From positions 1 to 62,204 of the forward strand of contig JAUYGY010000011.1 in NCBI GenBank assembly GCA_030690315.1: DNA of 62,204 nucleotides, in the 5' to 3' direction. Source of the stretch: Aequorivita sp. GTDB lineage: Bacteria; Bacteroidota; Bacteroidia; Flavobacteriales; Flavobacteriaceae. A program made the position numbers and the translations under genes. Below are positions 45,530-53,860 of this stretch, piece by piece; position 1 is the first letter of the stretch; every line of letters begins with the position of its first letter. The notes beneath the pieces are model-generated. The model was given only the letters and a program-made list of their open reading frames with translations, was not told the DNA's origin and searched no databases.

Positions 45530-46933
45530 ATGTCAGAAGCACTTCAATACCAAAAGCAAAAAGAACTATTTGGCCATCCGGTAGGTCTTTATATACTTTT
45601 TTTCACCGAGATGTGGGAGCGTTTTTCCTACTACGGAATGCGTGCCATTTTAGTACTTTACTTAGTGGCAGAAGCAGGCAGCGGAAACCCAGGCTTGGGT
45701 TGGACCAATGGAGATGCGCTTTCGTTATACGGAACTTACACCATGTTGGTTTACGTAGCTTCCATTCCGGGAGGTTGGATTGCTGATAAATTTCTTGGAC
45801 AAAAGCAATCGGTACTCGTGGGAGGTATTTTACTGGTATTGGGTCACGGTATTCTTTCTGTTGAAGAAATGTGGGCCTTTTATACCGGTCTTGGGCTCAT
45901 CATCGCGGGTGTAGGGATGCTTAAACCAAATATTTCAACAATGGTCGGTGGGCTTTACAAAGCTGGCGACATTAGAAGGGACAAAGGTTTTACCATATTT
46001 TATATAGGAATTAATATTGGTGCTTTCCTTTCCAGCTTAATTGTTGGATATGTAGGGGAGGTTTATGGCTGGCATTATGGATTTGGTCTTGCTGCAATTG
46101 GAATGGCTTTGGGGCTAATTCAATATTTAATTGGTCAAAAGCATTTAAAATATGTTGGTAACAATACCAATAATTCTATTGATCCTGAAGAAAAGGCGGC
46201 AATGAAAAGACCGCTAAACAAAATTGAAAAGGATAGAATGATTGTTTTATTCATTTCTTTTATTTTGGTAATTGTATTCTGGGGTGCTTTTGAGCAAGCC
46301 GGTGGATTAATGAATATTTATGCTTCTGAAAAAACCGACCGTTTATTGTTGGGTTGGACAGTTCCTGCATCATGGTTTCAATCATTGAATGCTATGTTTA
46401 TCATTATTTTGGGAACTGCCGTTGCTGCATATTGGGCAAAAAGGAAATTAAAAGGAAAGATTTCTACTTCTCTTTTCAAAATGTGTCTTGGTTTGATCAT
46501 TATGGGTATGGGCTTTTTCTTTATGACAGCCGCTGCCGCTCAGTTTAACAGTGAAGGTGCTTCTGCTATGTATTGGTTAGTTCTTGCCTATTTGTTCCAC
46601 ACTGTTGGAGAATTGTGTTTATCGCCAGTGGCGCTTTCTTACATCACAAAATTAGCTCCTTTGAAATATGCTTCATTAATGATGGGGGTTTATTTTGCAA
46701 TGACCGGTTTTGGAAACAAAGTGGCTGGATTGCTGGGAGAATCTGCATCAGATTTGGGAGAATATACTGTGTTTACTGGAATCGCAGTTTTCTGTGTAAT
46801 TTTTGGCTTGTTAGTTCTTTTAATAAGAAATAAATTGGAAAAACTTACCCACGGTGCCGAGGATAACGAACGTGAATTTCATGACAACGAGCCATTTGAA
46901 TTGGCAAATCCGGACATCAACAAAGCCAATTAA
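45530..46933 (+). CDS. Peptide MFS transporter (POT family), copy 1
   Basis: A 467-residue proton-coupled oligopeptide transporter of the inner membrane, importing di- and tripeptides. The proton-coupling motif ExxERFxYY appears as EMWERFSYYGMR and the PTR2 signature region as FTIFYIGINIGAFLSSL. About 12-14 hydrophobic helices are visible. It lies between the S9 peptidase and a second POT gene, with spacers of 31 and 32 bases, likely one operon. Substrate range is not readable. Confidence 0.95.
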   Translation: MSEALQYQKQKELFGHPVGLYILFFTEMWERFSYYGMRAILVLYLVAEAGSGNPGLGWTNGDALSLYGTYTMLVYVASIPGGWIADKFLGQKQSVLVGGILLVLGHGILSVEEMWAFYTGLGLIIAGVGMLKPNISTMVGGLYKAGDIRRDKGFTIFYIGINIGAFLSSLIVGYVGEVYGWHYGFGLAAIGMALGLIQYLIGQKHLKYVGNNTNNSIDPEEKAAMKRPLNKIEKDRMIVLFISFILVIVFWGAFEQAGGLMNIYASEKTDRLLLGWTVPASWFQSLNAMFIIILGTAVAAYWAKRKLKGKISTSLFKMCLGLIIMGMGFFFMTAAAAQFNSEGASAMYWLVLAYLFHTVGELCLSPVALSYITKLAPLKYASLMMGVYFAMTGFGNKVAGLLGESASDLGEYTVFTGIAVFCVIFGLLVLLIRNKLEKLTHGAEDNEREFHDNEPFELANPDINKAN

Positions 46934-46964
46934 TTAAAAAGACAATTTAACCAAAACATAACCG

Positions 46965-48752
46965 ATGAACACCGATATAGAAAATCTGTTTAAAGACAAA
47001 GTTTTAGGGCATCCCGCCGGACTTTTTATTCTATTTTTTACCGAAATGTGGGAACGCTTTTCATTCTACGGAATGAGAATACTTTTAGTGCTTTTTTTAA
47101 CTGCACCACTCCTTAGCGACAATCCGGGATGGGACTGGCCACGGGAGCACGCATTGGCGCTCATAGGAACGTATGCTTCGCTGTTATATTTAACCCCAAT
47201 TATTGGGGGTTGGATTGCCGATAAGATTACCGGGTATAGAATGGCAGTGGTAATTGGCTGTATCATAATGACCATGGGCCACGCTTCAATGGCGATGGAG
47301 ACTACTGCTTCCTTTTATTTGGGTCTTGCGCTTTTGGTTATAGGAACAGGTTTTTTTAAGCCGAACATTACTTCTATCATTTCTGAAATGTACAAAGGCA
47401 AAGAGTCTAAAAAAGACGGTGCCTATACTATTTTCTATATGGGTGTGAATGCCGGTGCCTTCTTCGGGATGATGCTTTGTGGTTATTTGGCCGAAAATTA
47501 TGGATGGGCTTGGGGCTTCGGACTTGCTGGTATTTTTATGTTCTTCGGAATGCTTCAATTTTTATTGGCAAATAAAATATTTGGCGATATTGGTGCAAAA
47601 CCTTCCAAAGTACACGAAGTGGAAATACCCCAAAATATAAATGAGGAAAGACCCGAACTGCGCAAAGATGAAGAAGAAGCACCCATCAAGTTGAACCCGT
47701 TTACGATGTTTGATTATGTTTTGATTGTGTTATCATCTGTGGGAGGGTTATTATATCTTTTTAACGATCCCTTAGAAAAAATATACGATACCTCCTTAGT
47801 GCCTTTTGAAATGGGCGGAATGAGCGGAACCAATATTGTTGTTCTTGCCGCCTTGGCAATGTTCTTAATTTTGCTGGTTACTCGTATTGCGCGTTATTTG
47901 CCGATAGTTCGGGATAGACTTATTGCTGTTTCTATTTTTGGTCTTTTTACCGTTTTCTTTTTCGCTTTTTTTGAACAATCATTGGGTTCAATGACCCTTT
48001 TTGCGCAGGATTATACCGATAGAAATCTTACGGGGGACTCTGCCATTATTTTCAAAATAATAGATGCGCTTTTAACTACAGTTCCGCTAATTATAATTAC
48101 CTACGTAATCTATTTACTAGTTAAGAAAACCCATAGTAGAATAGCTTTATCTAATGTTGCGCTCATAATTGCGTTTATTGGTATTTGGGGCCTCGTTATT
48201 TTTAGGCTGTATGATAAGTTTAACCAAACCGAATTAGAGGTAGATGCCACGTGGTTTGGGATATTAAATTCATTCTTTATCATTACCCTCGCACCCATTT
48301 TCTCAAAATGGTGGGAAAGCAAATACAACCCCAGTGCTGCTGTAAAATATGGAATTGGTTTAATAATGCTGGGCTTGGGCTTTGCAATTCTTTCTTATGG
48401 CGCATCAGACATTCCTCCGGGAGCTATGACGGCAAAAGTGAGTATGGTTTTCCTTATTTTGGCCTATTTAATGCACACTATGGGCGAACTCTGTCTTTCG
48501 CCACTTGGGCTTTCATATTTAAGTAAACTTGTGCCAGCACGTATGATTGGTTTTATGTTCGGCGTTTGGTATCTTGCCATTGCCGTGGGACAAAAAGCCG
48601 CAAATACAATGGGGGGAATGATTGATAAAATTTCTTCAGAATATTCCATGGGCACGTTTTTTTTGATATTTACGCTAATTCCAATTGCAGTGGGGGTTAT
48701 CTCGATGTTATTGAACCCTGTGTTAAAAAAACTAATGCACGGCATTCGTTAA
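46965..48752 (+). CDS. Peptide MFS transporter (POT family), copy 2 with longer central loop
   Basis: A 595-residue POT transporter. The ExxERFxYY motif is EMWERFSFYGMR (Phe in place of the first Tyr) and the second signature is YTIFYMGVNAGAFFGMM. It is some 130 residues longer than copy 1, mostly through a charged insert of about 60 residues (VHEVEIPQNINEERPELRKD onward) and extra membrane helices in the middle. The pair may have different peptide preferences. A terminator follows. Confidence 0.95.
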   Translation: MNTDIENLFKDKVLGHPAGLFILFFTEMWERFSFYGMRILLVLFLTAPLLSDNPGWDWPREHALALIGTYASLLYLTPIIGGWIADKITGYRMAVVIGCIIMTMGHASMAMETTASFYLGLALLVIGTGFFKPNITSIISEMYKGKESKKDGAYTIFYMGVNAGAFFGMMLCGYLAENYGWAWGFGLAGIFMFFGMLQFLLANKIFGDIGAKPSKVHEVEIPQNINEERPELRKDEEEAPIKLNPFTMFDYVLIVLSSVGGLLYLFNDPLEKIYDTSLVPFEMGGMSGTNIVVLAALAMFLILLVTRIARYLPIVRDRLIAVSIFGLFTVFFFAFFEQSLGSMTLFAQDYTDRNLTGDSAIIFKIIDALLTTVPLIIITYVIYLLVKKTHSRIALSNVALIIAFIGIWGLVIFRLYDKFNQTELEVDATWFGILNSFFIITLAPIFSKWWESKYNPSAAVKYGIGLIMLGLGFAILSYGASDIPPGAMTAKVSMVFLILAYLMHTMGELCLSPLGLSYLSKLVPARMIGFMFGVWYLAIAVGQKAANTMGGMIDKISSEYSMGTFFLIFTLIPIAVGVISMLLNPVLKKLMHGIR

Positions 48753-48774
48753 AACACAATAGATTATACAAAAG

Positions 48775-48803
48775 AAGCGTTCCCTTTTGTGGAACGCTTT
48801 TTG
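48775..48803 (+). terminator. Intrinsic terminator after the POT transporter pair
   Basis: Perfect 9-bp stem AAGCGTTCC (48775-48783) with GGAACGCTT (48791-48799), seven-base loop, then T residues. It separates the peptide-use genes from the thioredoxin gene. Confidence 0.88.
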
Positions 48804-48834
48804 TTTCAATTTTTGGACTTTTAAAAACATTTCA

Positions 48835-49368
48835 ATGAAAAATATTTTCCTACTTCTATTATTTTTTACAATCGGAAGCGTTAACTCCCAAGAGATTAAA
48901 TGGATGACGATGAACGAAGCTTTAGCGGCACAAAAAAAAGCGCCCAAAAAGATTTTTATGGATGTTTACACCACTTGGTGCGGCCCTTGTAAAATGCTCG
49001 ACAAAAACACTTTTAGCGACAAAGAGGTTATTGAATATGTAAACAAAAATTATTACGCCGTAAAATTCAATGCCGAAGGGACAGAAGAGGTAAATTACCA
49101 AGATTTTGTATATACCAATCCAAACTACGATCCTGCGCGAAAAGGAAGAAATTCGCAGCATTTGTTTGCACACGCTTTAAAGGTGAATGCCTATCCAAGT
49201 GTTGTTTTCTTTAAAGAAAATGGCGATTTAATTCAAGCAGTTCCGGGCTATAGAACGCCTCCGCAACTTGAAATTTTCCTAAAAATGATTCATAGCGATG
49301 ATTATTTGGAAATAACCACCGCAGAAGCTTGGGAAGCGTATCAGAAAAATTTTAAACCGACATTTTAG
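48835..49368 (+). CDS. Exported thioredoxin family protein
   Basis: A 177-residue periplasmic thioredoxin-fold protein. The signal peptide is MKNIFLLLLFFTIGSVNSQ; the redox motif WCGPC spans about residues 48-52 in VYTTWCGPCKMLDKNTF. The cis-proline lies in NAYPSVVFF. The fold and motif suggest a thiol-disulfide reductase for envelope proteins (DsbD-C/TlpA-like). The chosen start skips 16 upstream codons that overlap the preceding terminator. It is followed by a terminator lying inside the 3' end of the convergent comEC. Confidence 0.9.
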   Translation: MKNIFLLLLFFTIGSVNSQEIKWMTMNEALAAQKKAPKKIFMDVYTTWCGPCKMLDKNTFSDKEVIEYVNKNYYAVKFNAEGTEEVNYQDFVYTNPNYDPARKGRNSQHLFAHALKVNAYPSVVFFKENGDLIQAVPGYRTPPQLEIFLKMIHSDDYLEITTAEAWEAYQKNFKPTF

Positions 49369-49395
49369 TTTAGCCATAACGGTTTCATATTCGGG

Positions 49396-51417
49396 CTATT
49401 CTATTGGGAAAGCTCCCTGTTTGGCAGTATAGCTGAACGGGAGCTTTTTTAATTTGCAACTTTTCTCCCAACGTTTTATATAGCTGAAATAATTACTGCC
49501 ATCAGCTACAATTTGTTTTGGCTTTAAGCTGTCTATGAGTCGGTTGAGGTTTATTTTTGGGCTATTGGTAAGCAAAACAGTATGTATTTTTTTTCGCTTT
49601 GGAAGGATGCCCAAACTATCCAAAATCAATATATTATTGTCATTATATTGAAATATTTCGGGAAGTGTTTTTTCTGAATAATTGGCAACGTTAATGGAAG
49701 ACTTGAAAGATTTAAGGGGAGGATTTTCAGATATGTTTTCAACTGAATCGTTTCGAAAAATAGTGAAATACTTGCCATTTTTATAACCAATCAAAGTCTG
49801 TTTGCTCTTTTGAAAAATTATGAGTTGGCTGGGTGAAGTTTCGAATTCATCGTAAATATAAATTGCAATAAATGCTGCTATCATCATTAATGAAAATAAA
49901 ATTCTTCTATAACATATTTTTTTCAGCAATAATGCCAACGCCAGTATCAGCAAGTAAGCGCCCACAACTTTTAAAGTTGAAAAATGGATGTCAGTAAACA
50001 GAAAATCTTCCTGTACCGCAATCCAATGCACAAATCCATTTAGCCCTTCAATCATATAATTATAGATTTCTGTTAGCCAATCTGGCAATATTTCAATAGT
50101 AGACAATATCACGATCAGTATTCCGCCGCACATCAATAGCGTCAAAAAGGGAAGTACCACAATATTGGTCAATAAAAACAGACCGGGAAATTGGTGGAAA
50201 TAATAAAGGGTTAAAGGCAAAACTCCAATCTGTGCCGAAAGCGTAACCGCTAAAATTGTCCAAGCTTTGCGAACAATTCTATATTTTGAATATCCCGCAT
50301 TATAAAATATGGGTTGCAGCCAAACAATAAAGAATACCGCTAAATAACTAAGTTGAAAACCCACTTGAAACAGCCACATCGGGTTAATGATCAAAAGCAC
50401 TAAAAATGATAAAAAGAGGGTGTTTAGTGTATTGGTTTCCCTATTGAATATTTTCGCAACTGCAAAAAAACTGAACATCGTTACCGCCCGCGAAACCGAG
50501 GGTGAAAGGCCAGAAAGCATAGCAAAACCCCAAAGCAAGAGCACGATTAGAATGGCGTGGAGATAGTTGCCGTATTTCAATAGTTTGAAGGGTTTTAGAA
50601 TGAATGCAAGTATGAAATACAAAATGCCCACGTGCAACCCAGAAACCGCGAGAATGTGCACAGCTCCGGCGGCGGCATATTCATTGTAAAGATTTTTGTT
50701 GATGTCTCTTTTTTCTCCCAGAACGAGGGCTTGGATTATGGCGCGTTCATTGGTTTTAAGCTTTGTTTTTTGAAGTTTTTCTACAATGCTGGCACGAAAG
50801 TTTTGGGCAACTCCCAATAAGGTCCGTTTTCCTTTTTGGATTTTTAAAATGTCTTTTTCTGAAATTCGAAGTTGATTGTAAACCCCTAAAGATTTCATAT
50901 ATTTTGAATAGTCAAATTGATGTGGGTTCAGCGGTTTCGGAATTTCGGAAATGGTTGAATATATCAACAGAATTTCATCCGAAGAAAATGGTTTTATCAA
51001 TGAATCTTTCAAAACATTCAGCAATATTTTACCTGTGGTTTGTTTGCCATTTACGGCCTTTACTTCCGCAAAATATTTAAGGTTATACTTGTCCGGTTTT
51101 AGGCTTTGAATTATTTTCAATTGAAGCAATGCTGCATCCTCAGAAATAATCTGCGAATAATGGTTTGGCTGAAACTGCGGCAACCTAATTTGATAGCTGA
51201 AATAACCAATGGCAAAAAAGCAGAGATAGGTGGCAATTCCGAAGTAAACCATTTGGAACAATTGCTTGCGCGCCCAAATCCATAGAATGAATACTGCAAA
51301 TAAAAACACCAAAAGAAAAATGAATGTGAGTGTAGCAATAGGGAGAAAATGCGAAGTTAGGATTCCCAATACAAGAAAAATGGAAAACTTTACGACCGTG
51401 AAGTTGATGAATTTCAT
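49396..51417 (-). CDS. comEC: ComEC/Rec2 family competence protein
   Basis: A 673-residue inner-membrane protein related to the ComEC channel that passes single-stranded DNA during natural transformation. The N-terminal DUF4131-like region follows several helices. The competence domain is visible at ALVLGEKRDINKNLYNEY, HILAVSGLHVGILYFIL and GFAMLSGLSPSVSRAVTMFS. The C-terminal part is short and I cannot find the HxHxDH metallo-beta-lactamase site present in many ComEC proteins, so DNA processing may depend on another nuclease. Flavobacterial copies are often like this. It is the last gene of a minus-strand group. Confidence 0.93.
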   Translation of the reverse strand: MKFINFTVVKFSIFLVLGILTSHFLPIATLTFIFLLVFLFAVFILWIWARKQLFQMVYFGIATYLCFFAIGYFSYQIRLPQFQPNHYSQIISEDAALLQLKIIQSLKPDKYNLKYFAEVKAVNGKQTTGKILLNVLKDSLIKPFSSDEILLIYSTISEIPKPLNPHQFDYSKYMKSLGVYNQLRISEKDILKIQKGKRTLLGVAQNFRASIVEKLQKTKLKTNERAIIQALVLGEKRDINKNLYNEYAAAGAVHILAVSGLHVGILYFILAFILKPFKLLKYGNYLHAILIVLLLWGFAMLSGLSPSVSRAVTMFSFFAVAKIFNRETNTLNTLFLSFLVLLIINPMWLFQVGFQLSYLAVFFIVWLQPIFYNAGYSKYRIVRKAWTILAVTLSAQIGVLPLTLYYFHQFPGLFLLTNIVVLPFLTLLMCGGILIVILSTIEILPDWLTEIYNYMIEGLNGFVHWIAVQEDFLFTDIHFSTLKVVGAYLLILALALLLKKICYRRILFSLMMIAAFIAIYIYDEFETSPSQLIIFQKSKQTLIGYKNGKYFTIFRNDSVENISENPPLKSFKSSINVANYSEKTLPEIFQYNDNNILILDSLGILPKRKKIHTVLLTNSPKINLNRLIDSLKPKQIVADGSNYFSYIKRWEKSCKLKKLPFSYTAKQGAFPIE
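49409..49452 (+). terminator. Plus-strand terminator inside the 3' end of comEC
   Basis: AAAGCTCCC (49409-49417) pairs with GGGAGCTTT (49439-49447), 21-base loop, then three more T residues. It should end the thioredoxin transcript, yet it sits within the last codons of convergent comEC. Confidence 0.6.
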
Positions 51418-51425
51418 ACCCCAGA

Positions 51426-51440
51426 CTTTAAGTTTAACTT
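51426..51440. repeat. Short palindrome upstream of comEC
   Basis: TTAAGTTTAACTTAA is a near-perfect palindrome centred nine to sixteen bases upstream of the comEC start codon. It could be a regulator site; no family is suggested. Confidence 0.35.
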
Positions 51441-51483
51441 AAAATTTACTGGGGAGAATGTTTATTATAAGGGGGAATTTTTA

Positions 51484-51777
51484 TTATAAATCAAGGGAAG
51501 AGGGGCTTTGCCGACTGTCCCAGATAGTTAATATAAAGATAATCTTTTCTCGGATTTCATAAAATAAAAGATAATCTCTAACAATTACAAATCTAATTTC
51601 TTTGTCAATTGAATGTTTGCCGGATTCTGGATATTTTCTAATTTGCGCTACCGCCTCATCGAATAATCCATTTAATTTGATACTATAATCTTCTGATTTA
51701 TTTCTGTGAATCCAATATTCCAAAAGATCATATAATTCAAATTTAGCACGATCCGACCAAATTACTTTTTTAGCCAT
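51484..51777 (-). CDS. Type II toxin, RelE/ParE family (module 1)
   Basis: A 97-residue RelE/ParE-superfamily toxin. The pattern KVIWSDRAKFELYDLLEYW, then KYPESGKHSIDKEIRFVIVR and DYLLFYEIREKIIFILTIWD fits the fold, with the basic residues that RelE-like RNases use. Whether it cuts mRNA (RelE) or blocks gyrase (ParE) cannot be told by eye. It overlaps the antitoxin gene by 16 bases, the usual arrangement. Confidence 0.85.
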   Translation of the reverse strand: MAKKVIWSDRAKFELYDLLEYWIHRNKSEDYSIKLNGLFDEAVAQIRKYPESGKHSIDKEIRFVIVRDYLLFYEIREKIIFILTIWDSRQSPSSLDL

Positions 51778-51995
51778 TCCTTTATATCCTTTTGCACTTC
51801 TTCGTGTGTAGAATATCGGCCATTTCTATAATCCTCCCGCGCTTCTTCAATAGCTGCAAGCTGTGCTTCATTCAGTACGTACACAGACTCTTCATTATGA
51901 ATTTCCAGTATTTTCATCATACTTTCTAGAATTTCATTGTTATCTGTAAGATTGATTTTTGCAATCAACTTTTTTTTCAATTCAGCAATTTCCAT
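51762..51995 (-). CDS. Antitoxin partner of module 1
   Basis: A 77-residue acidic protein encoded upstream of, and overlapping, the RelE/ParE toxin. The C-terminal toxin-wrapping helix looks like LNEAQLAAIEEAREDYRNGR followed by STHEEVQKDIKEWLKK, a pattern common in Bacteroidota antitoxins. The N-terminal part is short and shows no clear DNA-binding fold, so autoregulation is not assured. A TATATTTA box lies about 15 bases before the start. Confidence 0.8.
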   Translation of the reverse strand: MEIAELKKKLIAKINLTDNNEILESMMKILEIHNEESVYVLNEAQLAAIEEAREDYRNGRYSTHEEVQKDIKEWLKK

Positions 51996-52038
51996 TTTGA
52001 AAAGTTTATTCTAAATATACGAAAAATTAGAAATTTAT

Positions 52039-52626
52039 TTAAATAATCCTACGAACCTCAACAAAAGCTTTTTTCCAATAAGCTTCGTCCAATGAAGAAA
52101 TGATAACGCCCGCCTGGGTTGTGGAATGTATAAATTTCACTTCGCCTCTTTTGGCTTCAACTACCAACCCCACGTGGGTGATGGTATTTTTTCGGCTGGT
52201 TTTGAAGAAAACCAAATCGCCTTCTTCAATATCCTTAAAGGAAATAAGTATTCCTTTGGTTGCCATGTCGCGCGAAATTCTGGGCAACGTGATGTTTTCT
52301 TTTTGAAAAGCTGTGTAAACAAGTCCGGAACAATCCATTCCGGCTTCGGTAGTGCCTCCAAATTTGTAGCGTGTTCCCTGAAATTTTTTGGCGTAATCAA
52401 TAATATTTTCGCGTGTTTCTTTTGGCTTTATCTCTTCCGTTTCTTCAATTTCCTCTTCTTGTTCGGTTGCAGTGGTGGCGGTTTTAGTGGCTTTAACTTT
52501 GCGAACCGGTTTTGGTTTTGAGCTTTTGCTTCCAATAATAGCTTCGGGAACAGCGCCCGTGTTTTTCGTACTTCCGCAGGAAACGAGGAAGAAGGTAAAT
52601 ATGAAAAGAAACAGAATTTTTCGCAT
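52039..52626 (-). CDS. NlpC/P60 (C40) family peptidoglycan peptidase lipoprotein
   Basis: A 195-residue lipoprotein (lipobox LVSC, Cys17) with a Glu-rich linker (about 55-70) and a C-terminal NlpC/P60 domain that cuts D-glutamyl-meso-diaminopimelate bonds in cell wall peptides. The catalytic triad is readable: Cys99 in GMDCSGLVYTAF, His151 in TITHVGLVVE and His167 in VKFIHSTTQ. No surface-export signal follows Cys17, which fits a periplasm-facing enzyme. I chose the ATG at 52626 over the preceding TTG. It lies 47 bases after lpxB. Confidence 0.92.
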   Translation of the reverse strand: MRKILFLFIFTFFLVSCGSTKNTGAVPEAIIGSKSSKPKPVRKVKATKTATTATEQEEEIEETEEIKPKETRENIIDYAKKFQGTRYKFGGTTEAGMDCSGLVYTAFQKENITLPRISRDMATKGILISFKDIEEGDLVFFKTSRKNTITHVGLVVEAKRGEVKFIHSTTQAGVIISSLDEAYWKKAFVEVRRII

Positions 52627-52673
52627 CAATGTTTTGGGAATAGAAATGAATGTTTAAAAATATAAAATTTTAT

Positions 52674-53789
52674 TTACTTCTTGATTGCCGAATGAATAAG
52701 TTTCGCCGTGTTTTCACTTGCGCCCCGACCTCCGAGTGCCTTTTCCAAATCGTAATACTCCAAAAACATGGTTGCGCGTTTGTAGGGATCCAGAATTTTG
52801 GAAAGCTCGTCCTTTAGCCGTTTTGTGTTGAAATCACTTTGAATTAACTCCGTAACAACCTCTTTGTTGAGTATTAAATTCACCAACGAAATATAATCCA
52901 ATTTTATAACGCGCTTTGCAATTTCATAACTCACTTTGCTGCCTTTGTAGCAAACCACTTGTGGCACTTTAAAGAGCGCAGTTTCCAAAGTGGCTGTGCC
53001 CGAAGTTACGAGTGCGGCTTCGGAAATACTTAAAAGATCATAGGTTTTATTGGTTACAAAATGTACGTTTTTAGTGCTGAGAAATGTTTCGTAAAATGAT
53101 TTTTCCTGACTTGGCGCCCCAGCAATTACAAATTGATATTCCTTAAAATCCGTGGCTACTGAAATCATTATTTCAAGCATTTTCTTTATTTCCTGCTTTC
53201 GGCTGCCGGGAAGCAATGCTACAATTGGGCGTTCATCCAATCCGTTTTCCTTTTTGAAAGTTTCGGGATCTACTTGCTTTAAATTGTAAATGGCATCAAT
53301 CAAGGGATGGCCCACAAAATGGACGGGAAAGTTGTGCTTTTTTTCGTAAAAATCCTTTTCAAAGGGAAGGATAACATACATTTCGTCCACATCGCGTTTT
53401 ATATCTTTGATTCTGCCTTCCTTCCAGGCCCAGATTTGCGGGGAAATGTAATAATGGTTTATATAGCCTTTTTTCCGGGCCCATTTCATAATTTGAAAAT
53501 TGAAACCGGGATAATCAATATATATAATTACATCTGGATTAAAGTTTTCAATGTCTTTTTTGCAAAGTTTTATATTTTTCAGAATGGTGCCCAGATTTAG
53601 AATCACTTCGGCGAAACCCATAAATGCCAAATCTCTGTAATGTTTTACCTCAGTGCCGCCAACAGCCTTCATCAAATCGCCGCCCCAAAAACGGAACTCC
53701 GCTTCGGCATCTTCTTTTTTTAAGGCTTTCATTAAATTGGCGCCGTGTAAATCTCCGGATGCTTCGCCTGCTATGAGGTAGTATTTCAT
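52674..53789 (-). CDS. lpxB: Lipid-A-disaccharide synthase
   Basis: A 371-residue GT-B glycosyltransferase (GT19) that joins UDP-2,3-diacylglucosamine and lipid X to make the lipid A disaccharide at the inner membrane. Family features: MKYYLIAGEASGDLHGANLM, YIDYPGFNFQIMKWARKKGY, the nucleotide-binding LLPGSRKQEIKKML and SGTATLETALFKVPQVVCYK. It is downstream of ddl, with a 7-bp repeat array in the spacer before its start codon. Confidence 0.97.
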   Translation of the reverse strand: MKYYLIAGEASGDLHGANLMKALKKEDAEAEFRFWGGDLMKAVGGTEVKHYRDLAFMGFAEVILNLGTILKNIKLCKKDIENFNPDVIIYIDYPGFNFQIMKWARKKGYINHYYISPQIWAWKEGRIKDIKRDVDEMYVILPFEKDFYEKKHNFPVHFVGHPLIDAIYNLKQVDPETFKKENGLDERPIVALLPGSRKQEIKKMLEIMISVATDFKEYQFVIAGAPSQEKSFYETFLSTKNVHFVTNKTYDLLSISEAALVTSGTATLETALFKVPQVVCYKGSKVSYEIAKRVIKLDYISLVNLILNKEVVTELIQSDFNTKRLKDELSKILDPYKRATMFLEYYDLEKALGGRGASENTAKLIHSAIKK

Positions 53790-53796
53790 TTTAATC

Positions 53797-53829
53797 AGTT
53801 ATGAGTTATGAGTTATGAGTTATGAGTTA
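53797..53829. repeat. 7-bp tandem array (AGTTATG) between lpxB and ddl
   Basis: AGTTATG occurs four times in a row (53797-53824), followed by a decayed fifth copy AGTTAAA. The array begins eight bases upstream of the lpxB start codon and fills much of the 71-base lpxB-ddl spacer. Confidence 0.9.
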
Positions 53830-53860
53830 AAACTTGAAACCCGTAACTTAAAACCTGAAA

